DNA from: Hyphomicrobium sp. CS1BSMeth3
GTDB lineage: Bacteria; Pseudomonadota; Alphaproteobacteria; Rhizobiales; Hyphomicrobiaceae
NCBI RefSeq assembly: GCF_900117415.1
Contig: NZ_FPEI01000004.1
Location: forward strand, 186,001-250,000
Direction: 5' to 3'
Length of the DNA stretch: 64,000 bases
Position numbers and translations under genes: made by a program
The notes under the pieces: model-generated
The model's database searches: none
What the model saw: only the letters and a program-made list of their open reading frames with translations
Told to the model about the DNA's origin: nothing
Part shown: positions 53,799 to 61,523 of the stretch, piece by piece
How positions within the stretch are numbered: position 1 is the first letter of the stretch
Layout: every line of letters starts with the position of its first letter

Positions 53799-53965
53799 CT
53801 AGTGTCCCGCTTCCGAAGTTCGCCCCGCTTCGACGCTGGTGTCCCGAGCGAACTTCGGAAGCAAAAGGGACACTAGGATCATAATGTTGCTCGCGTGATG
53901 CAGAGCGAGAAATTCGCTCGATGCCGTGCCGCGAGATGTGGCGAATTTCTCGATCATCACACGAG
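53799..53965. repeat. twin-palindrome element, copy 2
   Basis: 167 bp. Palindrome 1: AGTGTCCCGCTTCCGAAGTT with CGC pairs with GCGAACTTCGGAAGC and AAAGGGACACT. Palindrome 2: CGCGTGATGCAGAGCGAGAA with ATTCGCTCG pairs with GGCGAATTTCTCGATCATCA. Left end adjoins the livH GTG. Layout and most bases match the copies at 30066 and 61251. Confidence 0.85.
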
Positions 53966-54216
53966 ATCGCTCCCTTCTCACCTCGATCGGGCGCGCGCCG
54001 GCGCTACTACGGTCGGGCCATGGGAGACGATTCGATCCGCCGGTATCGTTCCGGTCGTAGTTTTCTCCAGGAAAATCGGCTCGTCCCCAAGGCTGGAAAC
54101 AAAGTCTGCGGGGAAGGCGCGGCGGAGTAAAGCACGGTTGCACTGCAACTTGGCCGGGAACGCCCATTCTACGGGCATCCTGTGCCGCACCCGTCACAGC
54201 CTGAGGCGCGCGCGCC
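53966..54216. other. gap between twin-palindrome element and CDGSH gene
   Basis: No gene is supported. Together with the element this makes 418 bp without coding capacity. It probably carries the liv promoter, on the minus strand, upstream of the element; no clear -35/-10 pair was identified. Confidence 0.35.
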
Positions 54217-54220
54217 TCAG
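54201..54220 (-). terminator. 20-bp perfect palindrome at the CDGSH gene stop codon
   Basis: CTGAGGCGCG/CGCGCCTCAG is perfectly self-complementary and includes the TGA stop of the CDGSH gene. It may form a hairpin at the mRNA end. No T-tract follows, so it may be only a stabilising structure. Confidence 0.4.
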
Positions 54221-54462
54221 AGCATGTTGTGCGTACCGTCGCAGAAGGGCTCGTCGTCCGTGCTCTTGCAGCCGCAGAGATTGAACGTGCCCGAAGATTC
54301 GGCGACGAAGCGGACGGGGAGGATCGACGTCCCCTTGTGGCCCTGCGAGTCGCAAAAGGGCTGGCGGGACGAGCGCCCGCACTTGCACCACAAATAAGCC
54401 CGGCCTTCCTCGAGCTCGACCTGATAGGGCCCAAGCTGCGCGACCACCGCTTCATCGGACAT
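54217..54462 (-). CDS. CDGSH iron-sulfur domain protein (tandem)
   Basis: This 81-residue protein has two CDGSH-type motifs, each expected to bind a [2Fe-2S] cluster with three cysteines and one histidine: CKCGRSSRQPFCDSQGH (about 25-41) and CGCKSTDDEPFCDGTH (about 62-77). The ATG at 54462 has a GGAG 9 bases upstream; the longer reading is excluded. No signal peptide, so it is cytoplasmic. Family members act in redox or iron-sulfur transfer. It is probably cotranscribed with the small gene at 54604-54792. Confidence 0.88.
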   Translation of the reverse strand: MSDEAVVAQLGPYQVELEEGRAYLWCKCGRSSRQPFCDSQGHKGTSILPVRFVAESSGTFNLCGCKSTDDEPFCDGTHNML

Positions 54463-54603
54463 CGATCGGACTCCTTGCCCAGTCACCTTGCCATGACGGA
54501 TCGGAAGGCCACCGAGCAGGATGGCCTGGTGCCGTATCTGGCCCAGGATCGAGACATGAGGCAAGAGCGCCGTTCGGCGCAGCACGCGAGCCCCGCCGTC
54601 CGA

Positions 54604-54792
54604 CTATTCGACGAGCTGCAGACGATCGCGGACCACGGTTTGCTGCCGCGCTTCCGGCTCACGGGGCGCATCGTCCCAGCGCTCGTAGCGCACACCCGGG
54701 AAGAGGATGACCTCGCCCGGGGCTTTGCTACGGCGCATCGGCCGCCTGCGCGGGGCCACATGCATCTCGGGAAAATCGAGTATCGTCGCCAT
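54604..54792 (-). CDS. small conserved hypothetical protein
   Basis: This 62-residue protein starts MATILDFPEMHVAPRRRPMR and contains ILFPGVRYERWDDAP, a phrase I associate with short rhizobial hypothetical proteins. A strong GGAGG lies 6 bases before the ATG, supporting translation. The CDGSH gene follows on the same strand. No function is known. Confidence 0.65.
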   Translation of the reverse strand: MATILDFPEMHVAPRRRPMRRSKAPGEVILFPGVRYERWDDAPREPEARQQTVVRDRLQLVE

Positions 54793-54967
54793 GGCTCACC
54801 TCCAACCGGGGGCGCTCTGATGAGATACGCGTCACGGCCGGGGTTTCCGGCGAAATTAACGATTACGTAATGAGAGCTGATGCGGTTAACAAAAGGTTAA
54901 CGCCGGGCGTCGCGGAATATCCGCGTGCGGACACGATGCATCAGGGCAACAATTTTGGCGCGGAAGT

Positions 54968-55786
54968 CTAAAGCCGCCGGTGGCTCGCGACGGGGATCAG
55001 GCCGCGCACGCGCGTGATCTGATCGCGCTCGATGTTGGCGGTCGCGTAGCCGGTGCCATCGGACACCTTGGCGATCACGTGCCCCCAGGGATCGGCGATC
55101 AGGCTGTGGCCGTACGAGAGCCGCGTCGCACCACTGCCATCGACGAAGGGGCCGTACTGCCCAGGCGCCACGATGTACGTCTGTGTCTCGATGGCCCGCG
55201 CCCGCAGCAGAACCTCCCAGTGGTCCTTGCCCGTCTGCAGCGTGAAAGATGAGGGCACCATGATGATGTCGGCGCCGGCCTTGGCGAGCGCGAGGTAGAG
55301 CTCGGCGAAGCGCATGTCGTAGCAGATGGTGCAGCCGACCTTGAAGCCTTCGAGGTCGTAGAGCACGACGTCCGTGCCGGCCTTCACGGTCGCGCTTTCG
55401 TTGTAGGGCGTGCCGTCCGGCGCGGTGATGTCGAACATGTGGATCTTGCGATAGCGCGCGACCTCGGTCCCCGAGCGATCGAACACGCAGGTCGTGTTGT
55501 AGACCTGACTGCCGCCGGGGATCAGCTCGATCATGCTGCCGCCGTGCACCCACACCTTGTGCGTACGGGCAAAAGCCTGGATGGCTTCGTAGGCCTCGCC
55601 GCCGGGAATGCGGTCGGCATTGGCGATCTTGGTGGCCGTCGTGCCGCCGCGCCAGTTCCACACCTCGGGAAGCACCAGCACATCCGGCCGGTCCGTCTCG
55701 ACGGCCCGCGTCATGAGGTCGAGGGCCTGGGCGATGTTCTTCGCCTTGTCGTGGATGGAGTTGGTCTGGACGACGGTGATGCGCAT
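54968..55786 (-). CDS. carbon-nitrogen hydrolase (nitrilase superfamily)
   Basis: This 272-residue enzyme has the nitrilase/amidase catalytic triad: Glu41 in LVLPEVWNW, Lys in RYRKIHMFDI (about 115) and Cys in GCTICYDMRFAELY (about 150). The layout resembles Nit1/Nit2 omega-amidases that remove 2-oxoglutaramate or deaminated glutathione. Start at the ATG opening MRITVVQTN; upstream bases belong to repeat R7. It is downstream of tctA on the same strand, but the repeat separates them. Exact substrate unknown. Confidence 0.87.
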   Translation of the reverse strand: MRITVVQTNSIHDKAKNIAQALDLMTRAVETDRPDVLVLPEVWNWRGGTTATKIANADRIPGGEAYEAIQAFARTHKVWVHGGSMIELIPGGSQVYNTTCVFDRSGTEVARYRKIHMFDITAPDGTPYNESATVKAGTDVVLYDLEGFKVGCTICYDMRFAELYLALAKAGADIIMVPSSFTLQTGKDHWEVLLRARAIETQTYIVAPGQYGPFVDGSGATRLSYGHSLIADPWGHVIAKVSDGTGYATANIERDQITRVRGLIPVASHRRL

Positions 55787-55804
55787 TGTTTTTCTTGCCC
55801 TCGC

Positions 55805-55953
55805 CTGCAGGAAAGAGGCGTCACCCTCCACCGTGGTGCTATGGCGAGGGCGGCCCTGCGGACATCTTGCGCCAAGTCCCGGCCTGCAGGAAAGAGGTGT
55901 CTCCCTCCGCCGTGGTACTATGGCGAGGGCGGCTATGCAGACATGTTGCGCCA
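55805..55953. repeat. module B tandem duplication (copy R7 of the mosaic repeat)
   Basis: Two 70-bp units (55805-55874 and 55884-55953), each starting CTGCAGGAAAGAGG and ending TTGCGCCA, with CTATGGCGAGGGCGGC inside. They repeat at a 79-bp period and match the module B core of R1 (CTGCTGGGAAGAGGCGCTGT onward). They lie between the tctA stop and the nitrilase start. No module A or C is present. Confidence 0.8.
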
Positions 55954-56026
55954 GCAGGGGCGCTGTCTGCCGTCCGCAAAATCCCGCAGCAATAGGGCGC
56001 CCGCAATACCGCGGACGCCCGCGCGC

Positions 56027-57532
56027 TTACTCCTGATCGAGCGCCACGGCCTCCCGCTTTGCACGAAGCACCGGCAGGAGCGGCGCCAGGATCATCGCCG
56101 CTGCCACGATCAGGCAGGCGAGCGAGATCGGCCGCTCGATGAAGACCGAGAAATCGCCCTGCGAGAGGATGAGCGACTTCCTGAGGTTGTTCTCGACCAT
56201 GGGCCCGAGCACGAAGGCGAGCACCAGCGGCGCCGGCTCATAGCCGAACTTGCGCATGAGATAGCCGATGAGACCGAAGACCGTCATGACGAACACGTCG
56301 AAGACGGCACTGCCCGAGCTGAACACACCGACGATGCAGAACATCAGGATCAGCGGGAAGAGCAGCTTGTAGGGCACCTTCAGCACCTGCACCCACATGC
56401 CGATCAGCGGGAAGTTCAGGATCAGCAGCATGATGTTGCCGATGTACATGCTGGCAACGATGCCCCAGAAGATCCCCGGGTTCTGCGTGATGAGGAGCGG
56501 GCCCGGCTGAATGCCGTGGATGATGAAGGCACCGAGCAGCAGCGCCATCACCACATTCGGCGGAATGCCGAGCGTGAGCAGGGGAATGAACGCGCCGCCG
56601 GCCGCCGAATTGTTCGCCGCTTCAGGCCCTGCGACGCCCTCGATGGCACCCTTGCCGAACATCTCGGGGCGCTTGGAGAGCCGGCGCTCGAGCGCGTACG
56701 AGGCAAACGAGGAGATGACCGCGCCGCCGCCGGGCAGAATGCCGAGGAAGAAGCCCAAGATGGTGCCGCGCGCGATCGCCCATTTCGAGTAGGCCCAATC
56801 CTGAAGGGTGGGCCAAAGGCTGCCGATGCGCGCGGAGACGACCTCGCGCTGTACGCTGCGCTCGATGTTGGCGAGGATCTCGGCGACGCCGAAGAGGCCC
56901 ATGACCACCGGAATGAGGCCGACGCCATCGAGCAGCTCGAGGCGATCGAAGGTGAGGCGCGGTGCCGCCGTGATCTGGTCGATGCCGACGAGGCCGAGCG
57001 TGACGCCGACGCAGGCCATGAGCAGGGACTTCGCCATGGAGCCCTGCGTGAGGAAGGCGAGGACCGTCAGGCCGAGCACCATGAGGCTGAAATACTCGGG
57101 CGGACCGAAAGCAATGGCGAACTTGGCGAGCCAGGGGGCCACCAGCATCAGCGCCACGATGGCGAACGTGCCGGCGACGAACGAGCCGATCGCGGCAATG
57201 CCGAGCGCGGGGCCGGCGCGGCCGTTCTTGGCCATCTGGTGGCCGTCGAGGCAGGTGATGACGGAGGCCGCCTCGCCCGGGATGTTGACCAGGATCGAGG
57301 TCGTGGAGCCGCCGTACATGGAACCGTAGTAGATGCCGGCCATCATGATGATGCCGGCTTCAGGCGAGCCCGAGAGCGTGACCGGCAGCAGCAGCGCCAT
57401 GGCCGAGACCGGCCCGATGCCGGGGAGCACGCCGACGAGCGTGCCGATGAACACGCCGAAGAAGCAGGCCATCAGATTGATGGGCTGAAGCGCTACTGCG
57501 AAGCCGTGGCCGAGCGCCGAAAGGATTTCCAT
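56027..57532 (-). CDS. tctA: tripartite tricarboxylate transporter large permease TctA
   Basis: TctA is the large membrane subunit of TTT-family importers, which use ion gradients to bring in carboxylates delivered by a periplasmic TctC. The 501-residue protein has about 12 helices. [21 protein letters not shown] and [20 protein letters not shown] near the N-terminus, then [20 protein letters not shown] and [20 protein letters not shown] in the second half, are TctA landmarks. It follows tctB by 10 bases. Confidence 0.94.
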   Translation of the reverse strand: MEILSALGHGFAVALQPINLMACFFGVFIGTLVGVLPGIGPVSAMALLLPVTLSGSPEAGIIMMAGIYYGSMYGGSTTSILVNIPGEAASVITCLDGHQMAKNGRAGPALGIAAIGSFVAGTFAIVALMLVAPWLAKFAIAFGPPEYFSLMVLGLTVLAFLTQGSMAKSLLMACVGVTLGLVGIDQITAAPRLTFDRLELLDGVGLIPVVMGLFGVAEILANIERSVQREVVSARIGSLWPTLQDWAYSKWAIARGTILGFFLGILPGGGAVISSFASYALERRLSKRPEMFGKGAIEGVAGPEAANNSAAGGAFIPLLTLGIPPNVVMALLLGAFIIHGIQPGPLLITQNPGIFWGIVASMYIGNIMLLILNFPLIGMWVQVLKVPYKLLFPLILMFCIVGVFSSGSAVFDVFVMTVFGLIGYLMRKFGYEPAPLVLAFVLGPMVENNLRKSLILSQGDFSVFIERPISLACLIVAAAMILAPLLPVLRAKREAVALDQE

Positions 57533-57542
57533 GGGGCGCTCC

Positions 57543-58007
57543 TCAACCGAGCCAGGGGCTCAGCCACCCATTGGGAAGCTGGATCATCAATAGCTTGTTC
57601 AGGCAGTACCACATGCCGAACGTGGCACCGAACGAGACGAGCAACGCCGTCGGCCAGGGCACGGGGTCCACGACGCGCATGAGCACGAGCAACAGGACGA
57701 GCGAGCAGATGACGAAGCCGATCGTCTCGAAGAGGAAGCCGAAGACGAGCAGCATCACGATGATCAGCAGCACCTTGGGCCAGCGCGTGTCGCGCCACAG
57801 GCTCGCGATGTCCTCGCTGCCGTTCTTGATGGCGCTGAAGACGATCGAGGTGGCGAAGGCCGCCATCATCAGGCCGAGCCAGAAGATCGCGAAGCCGGAG
57901 CCCGGTTCGCGTGCCTGTCCGAGGCCGAGCTCGTAGCCCTGGAAGGCGATGAAGAGGCCGAAGGCGAGCCAGAAAAGCCCTCCCCACAGCTGAGCATTAC
58001 GCAGCAA
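57543..58007 (-). CDS. tctB: tripartite tricarboxylate transporter small permease TctB
   Basis: TctB is the small four-helix membrane subunit. A TTG at 58007 with GGAGGAG about 10 bases upstream gives 154 residues: LRNAQLWGGLFWLAFGLFIA, FAIFWLGLMMAAFATSIVF, LLIIVMLLVFGFLFETIGF, CSLVLLLVLMRVV and a last segment. An upstream ATG would run through repeat R6 and is not believed. It lies between the binding-protein genes and tctA, in the usual order C-B-A. Confidence 0.88.
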   Translation of the reverse strand: MLRNAQLWGGLFWLAFGLFIAFQGYELGLGQAREPGSGFAIFWLGLMMAAFATSIVFSAIKNGSEDIASLWRDTRWPKVLLIIVMLLVFGFLFETIGFVICSLVLLLVLMRVVDPVPWPTALLVSFGATFGMWYCLNKLLMIQLPNGWLSPWLG

Positions 58008-58052
58008 CGAAATCGTCTCCTCCCGATGTTCTTCTCTGTTGGGCCGTGCCCG

Positions 58053-58185
58053 ACTTCTTCCCCCTCTCCCCATTGTCTTCAATGGGGAGAGGGTCGGGGT
58101 GAGGGGCGGCGCAATCGTAGACGTCGGCGTATGCCGCCGCCCCTCACCCTAACCCTCTCCCCGTAAGAACGGGGAGAGGGGATTG
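58053..58185. repeat. mosaic hairpin repeat, copy R6 (module C only) between tctC and tctB
   Basis: Module C in duplicate: CTCTCCCCATTGTCTTCAATGG with GGGAGAGGGTCGGGGTGAGGG, then GCCCCTCACCCTAACCCTCT with CCCCGTAAGAACGGGGAGAG. These can form strong hairpins in the mRNA between the binding-protein and permease genes. Modules A and B are absent. Confidence 0.8.
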
Positions 58186-58192
58186 AGAGCGA

Positions 58193-59164
58193 TCAGTCCT
58201 TCTTGAGAAGGCCGATCTTGCTGAGCGCCGCGGTCTCCTGCTCGATGACCTGCTTCACGAACGTGTTGTAGTCGGCCGTATTCATGTAGCGCGGGACCAT
58301 GTCGTAGCGCTCGAGCGCAGCGATGGTCGCCGGATCCTCGAGCGACTTCTTGAAAGCATCGTGCAGGATCTGCACGATCTTCGGATCGATGCCCTTGGGA
58401 CCGGCGAGACCGAACGGGCTATCGAAGACGAAGGGATAGCCGAGCTCCTTGAGCGTCGGCGTGTCCTTCCAGATCTTGCTGCGATCGGCCGTCCAGATTG
58501 CGAGGAGGCGGAGCTGGCCGGCATCGACGAGCGGCTTCCACGCCGTCGAGTCCGCTTGCAGCATCGTGTGTCCGCCGAGGACCGCCGCGTTGGTCTCCGC
58601 GCCGCCCTTGAAGGGAACCTGCGTCAGCTTGATGCCCGCGGCTTCCGCGATCTGCTCCATACCGATGTGGAGCGAGGTGCCGGAGCCCGGCGTCGCGTAC
58701 GTCACCTTGCCCGGATTGGCCTTGGCATAGGTGACGACGTCCTGCCACGTCTTGAACTGTCCGTCGGCCTTGGCCGTGATGCCGAACGTGTAGCCGGTCA
58801 GGTGGATGATGTAGGTGAAGCTCTTCTCGGCATCCCAGCTCACTTTCTGCATGAGCGGCAGGCGCATGACCGTGATCGGCATCTGCGCGACGGTGTAGCC
58901 GTCGGGCTTCGCGGTCGCGGCCATCGTCGCGGGCCCGAGCGTGCCGGAGGCGCCGGCCTTGTTGTCGACGACGATCGGCTGGCCGAGGATCTTCGAGGCG
59001 CCTTCCGCGATCGCGCGCATGGCGACGTCGGTCGAGCCACCTGCCGGCCAGGGCACGATCATCGTGATCGGCTTGGTCGGGTAGCTCTGCGCCGCGGCCA
59101 TCGTCGCCGTGGCTGCGACGACGGCAGCCGCCAGCGTCGATGTGACAATATTCCTGATCCTCAT
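58193..59164 (-). CDS. tctC: TctC family substrate-binding protein (first of two)
   Basis: This 323-residue Bug/TctC binding protein has a signal (MRIRNIVTSTLAAAVVAATA to AAA). The mature start YPTKPITMIVPWPAGGSTDV is the family hallmark, followed by GQPIVVDNKAGASGTLGPAT and PGSGTSLHIGMEQIAEAAG. GGAGG lies 6 bases upstream. It is homologous to the next gene. The ligand is unknown; carboxylates are usual. Repeat R6 separates it from tctB. Confidence 0.92.
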   Translation of the reverse strand: MRIRNIVTSTLAAAVVAATATMAAAQSYPTKPITMIVPWPAGGSTDVAMRAIAEGASKILGQPIVVDNKAGASGTLGPATMAATAKPDGYTVAQMPITVMRLPLMQKVSWDAEKSFTYIIHLTGYTFGITAKADGQFKTWQDVVTYAKANPGKVTYATPGSGTSLHIGMEQIAEAAGIKLTQVPFKGGAETNAAVLGGHTMLQADSTAWKPLVDAGQLRLLAIWTADRSKIWKDTPTLKELGYPFVFDSPFGLAGPKGIDPKIVQILHDAFKKSLEDPATIAALERYDMVPRYMNTADYNTFVKQVIEQETAALSKIGLLKKD

Positions 59165-59270
59165 GCGTTTCCTCCGGTTTGCGAATTCTTGCGGCGCCGC
59201 CGCCGGCCGCCTGCTCATAGACGGCCTTGCTCTCGAAAACGTGATAAGGGCCCAATGCCCGATCGCGGCG

Positions 59271-60251
59271 CTACTTGGCAAGTCCAATTCGCTCCAGAGC
59301 CTGCTTTTCGTAGGCAGTCGTCTGCTTGATAATCTCCAGATATCCTTTCTGGTCGGCGTAGTTCGGGACCATGAAGAACTTGTCGAGGACCGCGAGCGTC
59401 TCCGGATCGTCCAGCGACTTCTTGAAGGCATCGTGCAAGATCTGAACGTGCTTGGGATCCATCCCCTTCGGGCCGGCGATACCGAACGGGCTGTCGAAGA
59501 CCCAGGGATAGCCCAGATCCTTCAGCGTCGGCACATCCGGCCACGCCTTGGCGCGCTCCTTGGTCCAGATCATGAGCGCGCGCATGGTGCCGTCGGCCAC
59601 GAAGGGCACGAGCCCGCTGCCGCCAACCGCCATATCGATGTGCCCGCCGAGAACGGCAGCGCGCTGCTCACCATCTCCCTTGAAGGGCACATGCGTGAGC
59701 TGGATGCCGGACTGGCCGGCAATGAGCTCCATGCCGATGTGAAGCGAGGTGCCGGCCCCCGGCGTGCCGTAGGAGACCTTGCCGGGATTGGCTTTGGCGA
59801 AGTCGACCACGTCCTGCCACTTCTTGAACGGACTCTCGCCTCTGACGCCGACGGCAAAGGCGTAGCCCGTCAGATGGACGATGTACGTGAAGTCCGTGTC
59901 GGGGTTCCACGAGACCTTCTGGTTCTTCATGAGCGGCAAGCGGAAGATCGTGATGGGGATCTGCGAGATGGTGTAGCCGTCAGGCTTCGCCGTGGCCGCC
60001 ATGGTCGCGGGCCCGAGCGTGCCCGAGGCGCCGCCTTTGTTGTCGACGATGACGGGCTGGCCGAGATGCTTCTCGGCGCCTTTCGCGATCGCGCGCATGG
60101 AAATGTCGGTCGAGCCACCTGCGGGCCACGGCACGATCAGCGTGATGGGCTTTGCGGGATAGGCCTGTGCATAGGCTGGCGCATGAAATGAGAATACAGC
60201 CGGAAGCAATCCAAAAGCAGCAATAGCAGCAACTACCCGGCGACGGGTCAT
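59271..60251 (-). CDS. tctC: TctC family substrate-binding protein (second of two)
   Basis: This 326-residue paralogue has a signal (RRRVVAAIAAFGLLPAVFSF onward to AYAQ). The mature part reads YPAKPITLIVPWPAGGSTDI, then GQPVIVDNKGGASGTLGPAT, and a GTSLHIGMELIAGQ segment nearly the same as the other copy. GGAGG is 7 bases before the ATG. The 106-bp gap to the next tctC and the shared sequence indicate tandem duplication. It is the first gene of the tctC-tctC-tctB-tctA unit. Confidence 0.92.
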   Translation of the reverse strand: MTRRRVVAAIAAFGLLPAVFSFHAPAYAQAYPAKPITLIVPWPAGGSTDISMRAIAKGAEKHLGQPVIVDNKGGASGTLGPATMAATAKPDGYTISQIPITIFRLPLMKNQKVSWNPDTDFTYIVHLTGYAFAVGVRGESPFKKWQDVVDFAKANPGKVSYGTPGAGTSLHIGMELIAGQSGIQLTHVPFKGDGEQRAAVLGGHIDMAVGGSGLVPFVADGTMRALMIWTKERAKAWPDVPTLKDLGYPWVFDSPFGIAGPKGMDPKHVQILHDAFKKSLDDPETLAVLDKFFMVPNYADQKGYLEIIKQTTAYEKQALERIGLAK

Positions 60252-60273
60252 AACAAGTCCTCCCTTGATGCTT

Positions 60274-60298
60274 CCCGCTTTTGTGCGGGATTTTTGTT
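60274..60298 (+). terminator. hairpin plus T-tract beside the second tctC start
   Basis: CCCGC and GCGGG form a 5-bp stem with a six-base loop, followed on the plus strand by ATTTTTGTT. No plus-strand gene ends here. Seen from the minus strand, it is a hairpin in the tctC leader, just before the ribosome-binding site. Role uncertain. Confidence 0.35.
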
Positions 60299-60451
60299 CG
60301 ACTACAGACGGAGCGCCCGTCGCGGTGGCCAAAGGCGCCGCGGCCGGGCTTTGTGGTGTTTCCGCCCTGTCGTTGCAGAACGGATTTTCTTCTCCCGACA
60401 GTGGCCTGTCAGGATGCGCTTGTCCAGCGCTGCAAACCCCGGTTCCGGGCC

Positions 60452-61219
60452 TCAGGAGCCGATCGTCACGCCGCCATCGGCGACGATCACCTGACCGGTG
60501 ATGAAGGCACCCGCCGGCGCCGCCAGGAACGCCGCGATACCGCCGATGTCATCGGGCTCGCCGATGCGGCGCAGCGGTGTCGTGACGAGACGGCGCTCGA
60601 GGTTCGCCTCGTCCTCCCACAGTGCCTTTGCGAAGTCGGTCTTCACGAGGCCCGGGGCAATGCAGTTCACGCGGATGTTCTTCGGCCCCCACTCGACGGC
60701 GAGCGCGCGTGCGAGTGCGAAATCGGCGGCTTTCGAGATGCCGTACGCGCCGAGGATGCTCGAGCCGCGAATACCGCCGATCGAAGAGATGATGGTCACC
60801 GTGCCGCCGCCGCGCTCGGCCATACCGGGGATCGCGAGATTGGCGAGCCAGAGGTTCGACTTGATGTTGGTCGCCATGATCTTGTCGAACTGCTCGTCGG
60901 AGATGCCACCGAGCGGGCCGTAGTACGGGTTCACCGCGGCATTGCACACGAGCGCGTCGATCTTGCCGTACTTGTCGAGCGTGCCCTTGACGAGCATCTC
61001 GACCTCCTCGCGCCGGCCGATGTTGCAGGGAATGACGTGCGCGTCGCCGCCGTCCTTGCGGATGGCCGTCGCAACCTCCTCGCAGGCGTCCGCCTTGCGG
61101 CTCGAAACGACCACCTTGGCCCCAAGCCCCGCCATGATCTCGGCAATGGAACGGCCGATGCCACGGCTCGAGCCGGTGATCAGCGCGACCTGACCCTTGA
61201 GATCGAAGGGGTTCTTCAT
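60452..61219 (-). CDS. short-chain dehydrogenase/reductase (SDR)
   Basis: This 255-residue classical SDR has the cofactor motif TGSSRGIG (15-22) and NAAVNPY (93-99). The catalytic residues are Ser145/146, Tyr159 and Lys163 in YGISK, and it has the C-terminal GQVIVADGG. An Arg after the glycine motif and a Ser-Arg at 40-41 (VVSSRKAD) suggest NADP(H). GGAG lies 9 bases before the ATG. It is divergent from the FAH-family gene and near the sugar-acid enzymes, so oxidation of a 2-keto-3-deoxy acid is a fair inference. Confidence 0.9.
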   Translation of the reverse strand: MKNPFDLKGQVALITGSSRGIGRSIAEIMAGLGAKVVVSSRKADACEEVATAIRKDGGDAHVIPCNIGRREEVEMLVKGTLDKYGKIDALVCNAAVNPYYGPLGGISDEQFDKIMATNIKSNLWLANLAIPGMAERGGGTVTIISSIGGIRGSSILGAYGISKAADFALARALAVEWGPKNIRVNCIAPGLVKTDFAKALWEDEANLERRLVTTPLRRIGEPDDIGGIAAFLAAPAGAFITGQVIVADGGVTIGS

Positions 61220-61250
61220 CGTTGTGTCTCCTCGGTGGGAAATTGGGCCC

Positions 61251-61415
61251 TCGTGTCCCGATTCCGAAGTTCGCCACGCCTCGATGCTGGGTCCCGTGCG
61301 AACTTCGGAATCAATAGGGACACTAGGAACATGATCTTGCTAGTGTGATTCAGATCGAGAAATTCGCTCGATGCCTGGCCGCGGTCTGTGGCGAATTTCT
61401 CGATCATCACACTAG
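61251..61415. repeat. twin-palindrome element, copy 3
   Basis: 165 bp between divergent SDR and FAH-family genes. Palindrome 1: GTGTCCCGATTCCGAAGTTC with GCGAACTTCGGAATC and AATAGGGACACT. Palindrome 2: CTAGTGTGATTCAGATCGAG with AAATTCGCTCG against GGCGAATTTCTCGATCATCA. It ends ACTAG. It is the copy least close to a start codon (31 bases from the SDR ATG). Confidence 0.85.
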
Positions 61416-61523
61416 CGCATCTGAGCAGGCTTGCCATCGGGTGGCAATGGCTCTGGACAGGACCCCGCCTGCGCCCTACGCATGCGGAGCCCAATCAAAA
61501 ATCCCTCAGAGGAGTGAAAGCCC

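Noticed and set aside
55439-57682. A 747-codon plus-strand open frame
   Set aside because: Antisense to the nitrilase-family gene and tctA and running through repeat R7; composition is typical of an antisense shadow.
5123-58185. CRISPR array or IS element from the repeated modules
   Set aside because: Repeats are dispersed, not regularly spaced, and have no transposase or cas genes nearby.
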